In this document: one piece after another, positions 36,378 to 46,920 of the stretch
Layout of the letters: each line of letters starts with the position of its first letter
Position numbering within the stretch: the stretch's first letter is position 1
Assembly: GCA_003254905.1 (NCBI GenBank)
Contig: QANU01111459.1
Coordinates: forward strand, 799,709-863,708
DNA length: 64,000 nucleotides
Reading direction: 5' to 3'
Source of the DNA: Nissolia schottii
Taxonomy: Eukaryota; Streptophyta; Magnoliopsida; Fabales; Fabaceae
Notes under the pieces: generated by a model
Told to the model about the DNA's origin: nothing
Database searches by the model: none
What the model saw: only the letters and a program-made list of their open reading frames with translations
Made by a program: the position numbers and the translations under genes

Positions 36378-36558
36378 TTTGAGTGTCACGAGAATATGAG
36401 CCCTGGTATCACAACTAGGACTATGAGTGTCACGAGAAGCTTCCAGAAGACGCTCAAGAGGCAGCAACAACAGCTTCTTCTGCGCTGGTGGCGGTAGCGG
36501 GGAGGCTCCGCCGGTGGAATGACGGGTCCATAAAGGCGCCATTCAACTAATCAGCCAT
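36378..36558 (-). pseudogene. Truncated NHL pseudogene (copy of the 41-kb NHL gene)
   Basis: From the ATG at 36558 downward the sequence aligns with the 5' end of the NHL gene at 40922-41602, through the PAIPP head, the basic/Cys region and the membrane segment (matching as far as the codons for GLIF). It differs by loss of three codons after ATG GCT GAT, a CAG to TAG nonsense change, a 1-base deletion soon after, and further indels. Homology stops just after the membrane segment; the whole LEA_2 domain is missing. The remaining open frame is out of frame with the ancestral protein. It cannot make an NHL protein. Confidence 0.85.
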
Positions 36559-36920
36559 ATCCCATATATATATAATGCTTGAAGATGATATATGAGATGT
36601 CACAAAGAAACCAAGGGAGAGGGACGGAGATATATGACAAGATATAGTTGAGTGAGGTGTTGATGGATGGAGAGAATTGCTAGTGAGTTGATGAGATAAG
36701 GGAGGTGAGAGTAATGGGTATATATATAGAAGGAAGGAAGAGCATTAAAGATTCTATATGCAAAACGAGGCTGCGAGTGCATGTGCTCGTTTTAGACATC
36801 ATAATTTGCTATCAAAATTGACCGGTCCAAATGCAATGTTTTGATGTAGATTGTTGAATGAGTTTGCATGGCCCCGCCAAAGAAACACACTCATAGCCAT
36901 TGGAAGAAAATTCCACTCGA
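36559..36920 (-). promoter_or_regulatory. Duplicated promoter of the NHL pseudogene
   Basis: About 360 bp upstream of the dead start codon still resemble the promoter of the 41-kb gene: gatgtcacaaagaaa, gtgagttgatgagataag, a TATA run at about 36719-36729, gattgttgaatgagttt and gaagaaaattccac all recur in order. The G-box CACGTG of the active gene corresponds to CATGTG here (36780-36785 area). Confidence 0.65.
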
Positions 36921-38137
36921 GGGGCCGGGACAAATTTCCAATTATCTTTCTTCCAAGGGTTTTTGCATCTTAAGAAACTTAATATAAAAAAATTTAAATA
37001 TTTTTAATATATTAAATGCATCAAATTTTTTTAAAAATTTATATTTTTAATATGATAGTTGTTAGCTTTTTCCTTTTTGAAATTATTGGGCCTAGTGCCC
37101 ATGCTTGTGGTCGTACTTACCCAAAACTATGACATGGTCATTTTCAAATTGTAGTATTTAACTTTTTCTCAATTTATCCATACATTAATTTTTCATATGT
37201 ATAATGTAAGTAATTAGCAACATGCATCAGACCAAAAAAAATAAATGATAAACAGCACGCATACCTACAAACTAAATTAATATTATTATGCCACTAGTTT
37301 CTTTTTTTTTACTTTTTAATCTAATTTTTCTTTTAATATATTTGCAAACAGGGTCGGATGTAGAAGCCATTTCAATTATCTCATTTTAATAAGTGTTTTA
37401 TAAGTATCTTGCAATCGTTAGTGGTATTTGTTTTTTAAATGAATAGTAAATGAGTGTTTCAAAACAAGGAATATAAAACTACCAAGAAGCGAATTAAAAA
37501 AATAAATAATTAAACCCCGGGCGTTCAAGTTTGAACTTTACAACTTTTCACTTTGAAGTGCTATCACAACTTTCTTTTAAAAATATTCCCCCGTTAAAGG
37601 AAATTGTAAAAAACATAAATTAACAAACACACACAACACATGTATATGGATTTAGATGTTTAAAGTGAGATTCCTTATTTCAGACGATAAAGTGAGAGGT
37701 CTCACCATTAAATCATTAAAATGATAACGTATCTCACTTTCACTTTAATGTTCCAATGTGAAATCCCTCACTTTATCCTTTAAAGTGAGAGATCTACTTT
37801 TAAAAATTTTATTTTAGAGGATCCTTGTCCCATGTATATTATCTCTGATATATGAGTAGGATTTTCGTTAACAACAAGAGTAAAAACTTATTCCCAATCT
37901 CAGTCAACATCCTTTTATCTTGTTACGATTATAATTGTCCATATTATTGTTTTTCTCAATTATAGATCTTGTCTTTTTTGTTTTCATCCATTCAAGGTTG
38001 ATTTGGTTCTTTGTGAATGTTTCTATATACTTTGATGTTCTTGGCAGTGATAAAGATCTAGACCTATGTATAAAACATACGTAAATACTTTTTTAAGTTG
38101 TAATATTTATTAGCGTTGGAGGTAAAAAATGCTTACA
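36921..38137. other. Intergenic; small aaagtgaga palindromic repeat
   Basis: At about 37655-37800, taaagtgagattcc, aaagtgagaggtctcac and inverted tctcacttt words form a diffuse inverted repeat. Related text (ggataaagtgagagat, cactttatcct) occurs at 47500-47615. No gene. Confidence 0.4.
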
Positions 38138-38264
38138 TATTAATATAGTGGTCTTTAGACAAGATCTTGAAAATTGATGAGCCTAATATTCAAACTTCGA
38201 AATATTGATATAGTGATCTTTACACAAGATCTTACGAATTGATGAGTCAAATTCAAACTTCAAA
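38138..38264. repeat. Tandem duplication of about 63 bp
   Basis: Two adjacent copies share tatagtg.tcttta.acaagatctt, aattgatgag and ttcaaacttc; they differ at roughly one base in seven. Confidence 0.75.
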
Positions 38265-38526
38265 GAAAACTCTAGGTGAGTTTTCCAACCTATTTTAAAG
38301 TATTGAAGTTGGATATATTCTTTAGTAATGTGAGATTTAATACACTCCTCAACACTCATAATTAAATATTTGGAGTGTGAAGTTTGCAGAACAAGACACT
38401 CAATATCAAACACAAGATAGACTTAAATACTATATTGAGTGAGTTTAACTCAATTCCAAAATATATTTCAAGGGAAATTATTACAAAGGCTATGTTGACC
38501 ATAGCCCTAAGCAATCTTGGAATATA

Positions 38527-39030
38527 TATCCTATTAGGGGTGTACATGTGTTGGGGTTGGGCTAGCTAGGTTGAACAAAACCCTTACGCATGTTGATTTT
38601 ATAATCAGGTAATTTCTCTGAACTCAGACCTGACCCTATAATAACCAGGTTAAATTGGGTCAGCCCGATATTTAGATAACATGCTAAGATTTGAACATTG
38701 TGCATAGTAAAGTCATAAGATTTTACTAGTAACAAACTAAATTTTAGAGATATTACACTACATATTTCAAAAGAAGTTATATCAATACAAAAGCAACATA
38801 ATATTTTGTTAAAGATATTAATTAAAGTACAAAATTCATATAATATATAACTAATTTCTAAAAAAATTATAAGTTTTAAAGATATGAATCTGGGCCAGGC
38901 TGGGTTGACTTGATGTATAACTCGAATTCAGCCTGAAAGCCAAATTTGATGACACGAACTTGACCAAATAAGCTTTGGGCTAAGTCAGGTCATTGGGCTA
39001 GATTGGGTCTTGAATACCCCTATATCCTAT
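38527..39030. mobile_element. hAT-type element, 488 bp, with perfect 8-bp target duplication
   Basis: The element spans 38535-39022, begins TAGGGGTGTA and ends ATACCCCTA. The direct repeat TATCCTAT flanks it at 38527-38534 and 39023-39030. The subterminal regions are rich in gggtt/gggct on one side and the inverse on the other. Non-coding; non-autonomous. Confidence 0.85.
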
Positions 39031-39535
39031 GTTTATGTTATTGTTGGACCACACGCAGATGTTTAGTCTTACAAACTTCATACAACAAATGTCATGGATG
39101 TGAGTGTGGGTGTGTTAAGTCTCTTATGGATTAGAGATATATGTGATCAAGATAGCCTTTATCAATAATTTGGACAACCATCATCTCTTGAGCTAGCTTT
39201 CAAGTTCAACTAGGCCTGCTTAATCAATTTATTAAGATGGTAACAAAAGCCTATTTGCTTTTATATTGGGTCACACTCACATGCAAATGTCTAATCCAAC
39301 AAATTTCACAATCGAGATGCACCATCTTGAATTGAGTTAGACCTACTCAATTTTAGGACAAAAAATAGAATTACATATTGTTGCTTTGTTTAGAGTATAT
39401 AATATATTATATATATTTTTTCTTATTTATTAACTTTAGATTTAATTTAATGTATCTTTCTTTCAATTAATTATACAAGCACAATTTTTTAAACATAAAT
39501 TTCCATTTAAAAAAAGAAGCTTTAATTTGCACAGA
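39031..39535. other. AT-rich spacer, no gene
   Basis: Nothing supported. Confidence 0.4.
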
Positions 39536-39650
39536 GTGATGGCCAAATGGTAGTAAGGCAAACTCGTTCGTTACTTAAAGAGTTTCGAATTCGAGATTTG
39601 AAGAGAAAAAATTTTGTATTGAAAAGAATAGTTATAATATCTTGAATTGA
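39536..39650 (+). mobile_element. tRNA-derived SINE
   Basis: An A-box-like tggccaaatggtagtaaggc is followed about 30 bases later by a B-box-like gtttcgaattcgag, the internal RNA polymerase III promoter order of tRNA-derived SINEs. It cannot fold as a complete tRNA. Confidence 0.5.
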
Positions 39651-39731
39651 ATTACTCAATTTCACTAATAATGAAGTTCAGATATAAGTGCAACGAGAAG
39701 AAAAAAAAAATATGAAGTTTAAATAGTATTG

Positions 39732-40634
39732 CTATTTTGTAGGGCTGATGAGTCTGGCCCGTGAGCCCGACTCGTTTTACCTGGTTAAATGGATGGGCTT
39801 TACATGCAAAAAATAAGCCCGTGAAAATTTGAAAAAAATGGTTCAGCCCGTTTAAGCCCACATGCTAAACGGGTCAGCACGGCAGGCTAGCGGACCAGCT
39901 CGTGAGCCCGTGAAGTTTTTTAAAATTTTTAATTTTTTTTTAAACCAAAAAGTAAATTGTTATTTTTAAAAATTAAGTTAATAAAACTACATGATAACAC
40001 TCAAATTGAAGCTCAAATTGAAGTTTTAGATCTTCATTTTGAAGCTCAAATTGCAAACTAAATTGTTAAGTTGTTTTAGTTATAATTAAAACATTTTTTA
40101 GATATTTTAAAACTTATTGATTATCACGTGGGTTTAGACTCTAGGTGTTAATTAAATACATTCTCTTGTTATCCCTTTTTTTTTCTATCAAAGCTTTGCA
40201 AATAGCTTCTTAATTGAAAAATGTTATTATTTGTATACTTATCCAAAATTTAAGATTTCGTAACCACAATAAAGAGATAAAGACGAAAAAAACACAAAAC
40301 CTTAATTTTTCTCTATTTATTACCATCGGAAATGGATCATCAAATTTTACATAAACTATTTCTTTCTGATTAATTAATAGATAAAAGATAAAAAATAGTT
40401 AAAAATGATCGCGCCTACTTATTCATAACTTTGTATTTAAATCATAAAAAATAGACTAAAATTTTAATTTTTTTAAAAAAAATAAACTGGCTGGCGGGTT
40501 GGCCGGTTTAGACCCGTAGACCAACCATAAACGAAACAAATCTTAAAAATAGGCACAATTTTGGCCCGATTCGTTTAGGCCCATGACCAGGACTTAATGG
40601 GTCGGGCCGGCGCGTTTGTCCCCCTACTATTTTG
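39732..40634. mobile_element. hAT-type element, 887 bp, with perfect 8-bp target duplication
   Basis: The element spans 39740-40626, begins TAGGGCTGATGAG and ends in the inverted form of TAGGGGGACAAAC. CTATTTTG is directly repeated at 39732-39739 and 40627-40634. The GC-rich ends (gcccgtgagcccg, gggtcgggccgg) flank an AT-rich core. No transposase is seen. Confidence 0.85.
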
Positions 40635-40921
40635 TTATTAAATAACAATAAGCTGATGACGCTTTCAATTTAACATAAAGTCAGAATTTCATACTATATA
40701 CAATATATTAATTCGTATATATCGAACTCGTTCGAAAGTATATACTCCATTCCTCTAAAACATGTTTTATTACATGGAAACGTTACATTATACATACATC
40801 AAAGAATTAATAAATTAATAAATAAAATAATGAGAAAAGGCTACAGCCAATAACTAATCGTCACAGAATTAGAAAGAAAAAGATTGGTAGATAAATCAGA
40901 TATGACATGTCTGTATATAGG

Positions 40922-41602
40922 CTAGAAACGAACGCGGCACTTGGTGGTCTGAAAGAAGGTCATGGTTCCATTAGAACGGAAGGGAATCCTGAGCTCACAT
41001 TTCACTCTGGGCTTGCGGGTGCTCCCAATCACATCCCCAAGCCTGAACCTGATCCTGAAGTATAGCTTCACATATATGTCGTAGGCCCCACTTTTCTTAT
41101 CTTCATTCAGCTTAGAGACCTGATCGCTGTCAAGAAGCATCAACTGCTGCCCATTGAAAACACCGCTCATAGGGTCACTGCTCTTCTTGTACTGGCGGAA
41201 GGAGTTCATGTGCGTGATGACGTCAGCAGTGTCGAACATGGAGCCCTCGTAGAAAGCATTGGCCTCAACTTTGTCGTAGTAGATGTTGAGCTTCTTGTTC
41301 GGGTTGCGGGCGCTGAAGTTGAGGACCATGTTGTAGTGTAGCGTGTTGTTGTTGTAATCGAACTGGGTTAGCTCCGCGTTGGTCACGTAGAACTTGAAGG
41401 CGCGTGGTTGAACCACCAGCCAGAATATGACCCCTGCGATGACGGCCAGGACGACCAGCGTGACGAGAAGCTTCCCGAAGAGGCTGAAGAGGCAGCAACA
41501 GCAGCTTCTGCTGCGCTGGTGGCGGTGGTAGCGGGGAGGCTCCGCCGGTGGAATGGCGGGGCCGTAAAAGGCGCCGTTAAGCTGCGGTTGCTTATCAGCC
41601 AT
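40922..41602 (-). CDS. NDR1/HIN1-like protein, NHL3/NHL10 (YLS9) type
   Basis: Intronless, 226 residues. It has a LNGAFYGPAIPPAEPP head, a basic and Cys-rich stretch (RSRSCCCC, 31-37), one membrane segment at about 44-64, then an LEA_2-type domain with NPNKKLNIYYD at 100-110 and a conserved C-terminal TKCRVRF. It is close in layout to the gene at 32334-33020 and lacks that gene's Ser run. NHL proteins of this group are plasma-membrane glycoproteins tied to defence signalling and senescence. It is the parent-like copy of the truncated pseudogene at 36378-36558. The start is set by the conserved MADK..LNG head. A TATA box and G-box lie upstream. Confidence 0.92.
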   Translation of the reverse strand: MADKQPQLNGAFYGPAIPPAEPPRYHRHQRSRSCCCCLFSLFGKLLVTLVVLAVIAGVIFWLVVQPRAFKFYVTNAELTQFDYNNNTLHYNMVLNFSARNPNKKLNIYYDKVEANAFYEGSMFDTADVITHMNSFRQYKKSSDPMSGVFNGQQLMLLDSDQVSKLNEDKKSGAYDIYVKLYFRIRFRLGDVIGSTRKPRVKCELRIPFRSNGTMTFFQTTKCRVRF

Positions 41603-41715
41603 ATATATAATTAATTAATTAATGTTTGAAGATGAGTCGGTGAAAATGCGATGTCACAAAGAAATTAATTAGGTAGTGAGTTGTTGTTGAGATAAAGGGA
41701 GATGAGCGTGGTGTG

Positions 41716-41763
41716 TATATATACATAAAGGATCCAAATGCAATACGCGGTTGTGGGCACGTG
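41716..41763 (-). promoter_or_regulatory. TATA box and G-box of the 41-kb NHL gene
   Basis: TATATATA at 41716-41723 is about 115 bp before the ATG. A palindromic CACGTG (G-box/ABRE core, bound by bZIP and bHLH factors) is at 41758-41763. The surrounding promoter is shared with the pseudogene at 36.5 kb, supporting a real promoter block. Confidence 0.5.
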
Positions 41764-42291
41764 TGCGCGTGTTGGCCATTTGCTGCGCAGTTCAATTTCA
41801 CTCGTGAAAGGAATCGATCAGCCATTTGACGTACTAGATTGTTGAATGAGTTTTGCGTGACCCGAAACTACCACGAAAAGACATTCCTACGAAGAAAATT
41901 CCACGCAAGGAAGGTATTTTGGGCCTACACATCGTTAATGACTCTGTAATATATGTGGTGTGGGCGCACCATCTCTATTAATGTGTATACTTGCTAATAT
42001 TATCTCTGCATTACCCAAAATTTGTATAAACTTAATTATTATGTAATTAAATTTAAAAAAATATTAATTATTATTTTTAATTATATCCTTATTAATTCTG
42101 AATTTTTACTATTATATTAATTATATTATAATTTTTCATAGTAATTCACTAATTGAAGGGTAATTTAGTTTAAACGCTTAATATTTTCTTTAAATATGTG
42201 TAAATTAATTTTTTTTCTTAATTTATTTGCATTTGTCAAAAGCGACATCTAAGAGTGAATGGAGGGAGTATCATTAATTTTTGAAAAATAT

Positions 42292-42574
42292 TACTCCCTC
42301 CATTTTAAAATAGTTGTCCATTTTTTTACACATGTATTAAGAAAATTATTGAAAAATGTAAAAGTAAGAAAAAATTGATAGTATTTTTCCTAATTGTCCT
42401 TATTTATAATGAGTGGTTAATATTATTATAGCAGATAAATATTAGAGAGAGAGTTTATTAAACAAGAGTATGTTAAAAAAATAATAATTAATTTGTTTAA
42501 GCTTAGTAAATGAACAACTATTTTAAAATAGACCAAAATAAAACGTAGTCAACCATTTCAAAACAGAGAGAGTA
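42292..42574. mobile_element. Stowaway/mariner-like MITE, about 279 bp
   Basis: Begins TA-ctccctccattttaaaa and ends in inverted form ctctctctgttttgaaatgg-TA. A TA target duplication is present at both sides. A lone end, gagtgaatggagggagta, lies just left at 42258-42275. Confidence 0.7.
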
Positions 42575-42610
42575 TATCTTCTTACAATTTTTTTATATAT
42601 TAAATTTTTT

Positions 42611-42705
42611 TTAGGTTGCCTGCCTAGTATCCAAGGCTTAACCTTGACTAAGCGATACCAAGCCGCTTACCACTTGGACCAACTCCCGTTGGTTATATAT
42701 TAAAT
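42611..42705 (-). mobile_element. tRNA-derived SINE, minus strand
   Basis: Read on the minus strand: an A-box-like tggtccaagtggtaagcgg, then gcttagtcaaggttaag and ggcaggcaacct with an A run. The 3' module matches the copy at 7696-7827. No B box is present, suggesting internal deletion. Confidence 0.6.
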
Positions 42706-44394
42706 GATAAAAAGTAAACACAATCAATTTTTTTAAGTCATAAAAGGTAATAAATACTTGTAAAACAAAAAAAAAGGTAATGAATTGCTACTAGATTTTG
42801 TAAGTACAAGGATTTGTAGGTTGATTAAGTAGGAAAATACACCGATTCTTTTTTTAATGGTTTATAATTGTTGTGTCTTTCCTTTTTTTTTTAATTGTTG
42901 AAACTTGATAGAGTAAACAATAAAAATTAGAGCTTAATTTTTTTGTTTGTCACAAGTTTTTTTTTTAGGCAATCCCGTTCCAAGTAATAGGGCACATAAT
43001 TGTGGACGACTCTCCTAACTAATCGTAATTCACAACGTTATGGTGAACTAACCCTTTATTGCTTGAAATTATAGTTTAATTTTTATGCATGCATACAAAA
43101 GTTTTGCATTGCCATTTAATCATATATTACGACATCACTAAAGATTGGTAACTATCACATTCATCGTCATAAAGTAACTATTTTTGCTTATGTAACAATA
43201 TATGATTAGATGTTAATGTAACACTATTTCACTACTATGCATAACAAATTAAACTTAATTATGTAGTTTCTCTTTTAATCCAAAATAAATAAAAAGAAAA
43301 ACAAATTATATAGTTTTCTGGTGAAACTTTCAATGAACATTATGTGATTGTATATACAGAGCTTGAACCATTCCAAATGGTTAATTAAGATCCAATTGCT
43401 TGCATGAAGATCAGAGAAGATTATGCGTGTTTTTGCTTATATGAGAATGGGACAACGTCAACTTTATTTTCAGTTCTGCTACTTGTACACCCATATTTCA
43501 TACACCATACATACACCCGTATTAAAATACACTGTGCCCCTAAAATAACCGCCTCACCCACTCTTTCTCTCACTCTTACCAACACGCGCGTGAACCTACG
43601 TTCCTTATCTTCGCTCTCTTCCTTGAAAAATTTCACTGTTTGTTGCTCTCCGCTCNTGAAGCATTTTTGCTTCATTTTTAAGCAATATATTCTCTCGTGT
43701 TTATTTAGTCAGATTTTTTATTGTTTTAGTCTTCTGCTTCCCCTGTGGGCTAGTACATTGGGCCAAGTGCAGGAGATAAAAGGCAGAGGAAATTCGCGAG
43801 AAAGTTGGGCCATTGTGATCCTAAGATGATCTCATCTACGGAAAGTAGTAGGGACAGGAAGTTGAGAAATGACCAAGTGACAGGCCTGAAATTAAGGAGG
43901 TACAACCAGGCCCATAGGCCCAGATCGGCGGGGGCAGTCACGGCTCTACACGATTTACACTCTAAATTGGACCTTACATATTGCGTTTGGTTTACTAAAA
44001 GTTAAATAAAATAATAGACATAATATAATCAATAATGGTATTAGACTACTAAAATTATGTAAAAATATTATAAGACCTACCATATTTTGTGAGTCTTATA
44101 ACATGATATAGAAAAAGTGACAATGTATCTACAAATTTTTTTAATGTTGTAAATAACATCACTCCAATAGCATTTCTCTTATCTCAAAATATATATCATT
44201 TGAGTAGTAACCAATAAAAATAATGTATTTTGTGGGAAAACGGAGGAGAGAGAAAGTAATGTAAAACAATGCAACCAATTCACACTGTCTTGCAATTTCC
44301 TAGAATCTTTTGTCGAGCTAAGAATCTTTTCCAATATCATTTTGATCAAGCATCAATGTATATCTCTTACATTGTAAATAGATACACCAGACTT
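42706..44394. other. Intergenic; single N and a MITE-end-like motif
   Basis: At 43486-43540, tgtacacccata and tacacccgtat occur in the same order as at 63890-63930, suggesting two copies of one repeat. A single N is at 43656. The stretch 43740-43960 is richer in GC with several ggccca words but shows no gene. Confidence 0.35.
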
Positions 44395-44455
44395 TAGCCA
44401 ATTCAACAATGTTGACACGGAGAGCATATGATTGACTATTATATTTCGGAGAAAC
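44395..44455. repeat. Duplicated 3' flank of the NHL1/12-like genes, copy 1
   Basis: The sequence caattcaacaatgttgac, ggagagcat and tgattga.tatta recurs at 46866-46920 with only a few differences. This is a trace of the segmental duplication that produced the tandem gene pair. Confidence 0.65.
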
Positions 44456-44602
44456 AACGCCAACGTATCAGTGAGCTTGATGAACATGCACGACGCATGG
44501 CATATATATCATGGAGCTATCAAAGTGAAAATATACGCATTAAAAAAAGGGTAACAGAAACTAAATAGCAGAGCATAGAGACCGAGTTGACGACGTTAAC
44601 TA

Positions 44603-45235
44603 TCAAAAGCTGACGGTGCAGCTGTGGAGGAGCTGACACTTAACGGCGTCGTTTCCGGGTGTGACGCGGTCCCTGTGGCGGCCAAAATTGATGGAGGCGG
44701 GGCATTGGACATGGATGTCGTGATGCCTGGAGACGAAGGCGCCGAGCTTCCACCGCACCTTGCCTTCCACCCGGACCATAACGGCGACGTTGCCGTCAGC
44801 CTGCTCCTGTCTCAGCCATTGGAAGTTGAAGGGAGCGACGGGGACGTCGGTTCCGTACACCAATGGGGACCACACGTCGACCTCCTTGTGGCCCTGGTAG
44901 GTGGGAGGAATGGAGAAGGCGAGGGTAACCTGCTGGCTCCGGTAGCTGAGGTAGGCGTCGAGGCGGTCGTAGTAGATGCCGACCTTGCCGTTTGGGTTGC
45001 GAGAGGAGATGGTGACGTGGAAGTTGGAGGAGAGGTAGTTAGGGACGGTGGCGTTGAAGGCGTGGACGGTTACCTCTTGGAGGGTGAAGTTGGGCTTCGT
45101 GGGCATCAGGAAGGCCCATATCATGAGGATGATGGCCAGCACGATGAGGCACAAGACGACGAGACCGCAGCAGATTCCCTTCAAGCTCTTCTTCTTCTTC
45201 TTGCTCTCGGGGAGAGCGTCCGACAACTTCGACAT
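44603..45235 (-). CDS. NDR1/HIN1-like protein, NHL1/NHL12 type, tandem copy 1
   Basis: 210 residues from the Met at 45235. The frame stays open 23 codons further up, but the MSK-x-KKKKK head and comparison with the neighbour at 48622-49251 favour this start. A basic Lys cluster (12-16) precedes one membrane segment (21-43), then an LEA_2-type domain with FNATVPNYLSSNF (60-72), SRNPNGKVGIYYDR (78-91), PPTYQGHKEVDVWSP and a C-terminal VKCQLLHSCTV. Family members are plasma-membrane proteins induced by stress. A CACGTG lies just before the start (45245-45250). A donor-like GTAC at about 45368 and acceptor-like TTAG at about 45258 hint at a 5' leader intron, which is unproven. Confidence 0.9.
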   Translation of the reverse strand: MSKLSDALPESKKKKKSLKGICCGLVVLCLIVLAIILMIWAFLMPTKPNFTLQEVTVHAFNATVPNYLSSNFHVTISSRNPNGKVGIYYDRLDAYLSYRSQQVTLAFSIPPTYQGHKEVDVWSPLVYGTDVPVAPFNFQWLRQEQADGNVAVMVRVEGKVRWKLGAFVSRHHDIHVQCPASINFGRHRDRVTPGNDAVKCQLLHSCTVSF

Positions 45236-45299
45236 CGCTCCACACACGTGTAGTGTCCTAATATTTCTCATTTTGTATACGCATGAATGGACTATTATA

Positions 45300-46486
45300 A
45301 ACACATTTTATTCTCTGATCTAATTAGAACTTTATGATTTTGACTTGATTAAGATTAAGAAAATGTACCTTCTTTCACCTTGTCCCTGGATTTGAGCGAA
45401 GGAGGAAGAAGCAGGTAAAATGCAGTACTGCCTCTGGTTTTGGAGAGAGATGGCTAGCTAAGAAGGGGGAGTGCCTCTGCGATGATGGGCTCTTTTTGTG
45501 AATTCTGTGTGTTTAATTGATCGGTGCTCTTTATTTACGAAATGAAATAAAGAAGGTTGAAATTAAAGATATTACCGGATCATGTTACTTGGTAATTGGA
45601 ATCAATTATCAATTATAATATTTTTAAAACAGCCAAACAATCTTTGACATTTCATAATCAAGTCAATTCCAAGGATAACTTGCCTCATTTCGTTCCTATC
45701 TATTTAGCACCACCGCAAATCTCTATGTATAGTACAACCTACTACGTATGTACGTGACAGAGATCTTATTTATTTATTTCATATCTATTGCCGAAATCCA
45801 CTACTCTATGTTTAGGCCTTTATCCTCACCAAAAATAGAAAAGCTGACCATGGAAGCCCATTGCTTAGGTCTTCCTTTGTAATTTTACAATGGATTGGTC
45901 TACTAAAGCATGCATATGAGGCCTAAACACAGGAAAATAGTGATAGCTATTGTCAAGACCAAAAATAAAAAACCTTCAAGCCCAGTTGTAGCTTCCTGTG
46001 GTCCAGCATGGCAGTCAATGGTAATCTCATGCAAGATTGGGTTGCCAGGCCTCCTTTATCTCTTGTTAGATCCCCAATATGGACTCTCGTTCTCTATGAA
46101 GTTGGGCTGCCTCACCCCAACCAGTGGCTGTGTCTCTTTGTAAAATGCCTCTTCCTGCTCTATTAGTTGGGCTAAGCCTTAAAGAGAACATAGCATAGTG
46201 TAACATATATAAATAAGAAATTCTCACAAAAAAATAAGATATATATATATATATATATATTACTATCGTTATTTTTTCAAGTATTTTAATTCTTAAAATA
46301 AAACTATTACTTCATGGAAAATGATCATTTCTGTGAAACCAAACTGTAGAGTCCTTTCAAATGAGTTGATATCAAATTCCTCTGTCAATTTGTTTGGGTA
46401 ACATTAGGCCACTACATTTCATACAACAAATTTAGCCCAATTTTTTTTTTTTTTGGATTGCCAACTTGAAAGTAGTTAAATCGTAA

Positions 46487-46520
<34 letters not shown>

Positions 46521-46865
46521 TACCTTTGTAGAAATGTGAAAAATAATGATAATAATGATGACATTACCTTCATATGCACACAAAATAGTGCCATAACTTA
46601 TTTTTTTTATCGGACACAATTCATTAGAATACAGTGCCATAACATAATTAATGTTCTATTTTTATTAGGGGAATACTTAAATAATTACTATTTTATTAAT
46701 TCCTAGTTCATCACCTCTGTTTATACCAATATTGTATATATAAGCTCTTTTGTTCCACGTCAAAAAATAAAACAAAATTTCACCCTTGATCTTAGCCTCA
46801 AAATGCGGAATAAGATATCGATCGTGTAAGAAAAACCAAAATAAAAATAAATAAAAACAGAAGAC
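45300..46865. other. NHL upstream region and intergenic DNA
   Basis: Minus-strand aattaaacacaca and tcacaaaaag, about 250 bp before the 45-kb gene, also occur upstream of the 49-kb gene. An (AT)n tract lies at 46239-46261 and an (AAT)n tract at 46486-46518. A plus-strand frame of 77 codons at 45910 shows no family features and is not called. Confidence 0.4.
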
Positions 46866-46920
46866 TTCAGTCAATTCAACAATGTTGACTTGGAGAGCAT
46901 GTGATTGATTATTAGATCGT
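46866..46920. repeat. Duplicated 3' flank of the NHL1/12-like genes, copy 2
   Basis: Near copy of 44395-44455. It lies 1.7 kb downstream of the 48.6-kb NHL gene, so later insertions have lengthened this spacer. Confidence 0.6.

Noticed and set aside
36312-36542. Small intact gene of 76 codons at the NHL pseudogene
   Set aside because: The frame is a shifted reading of NHL-derived sequence with an early nonsense change in the ancestral frame, so it was called a pseudogene.
39536-39610. tRNA gene
   Set aside because: A- and B-box-like words are present, but no acceptor stem or complete cloverleaf can be drawn; a SINE is more likely.
45233-45304. Upstream start for the 45-kb NHL gene (23 extra residues)
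   Set aside because: The extension is hydrophobic and unlike NHL1/NHL12 heads; the tandem copy starts at the MS..K-rich head.
45910-46143. Hypothetical 77-codon gene
   Set aside because: No recognisable domain, no codon bias like the real genes nearby, and no supported start context.
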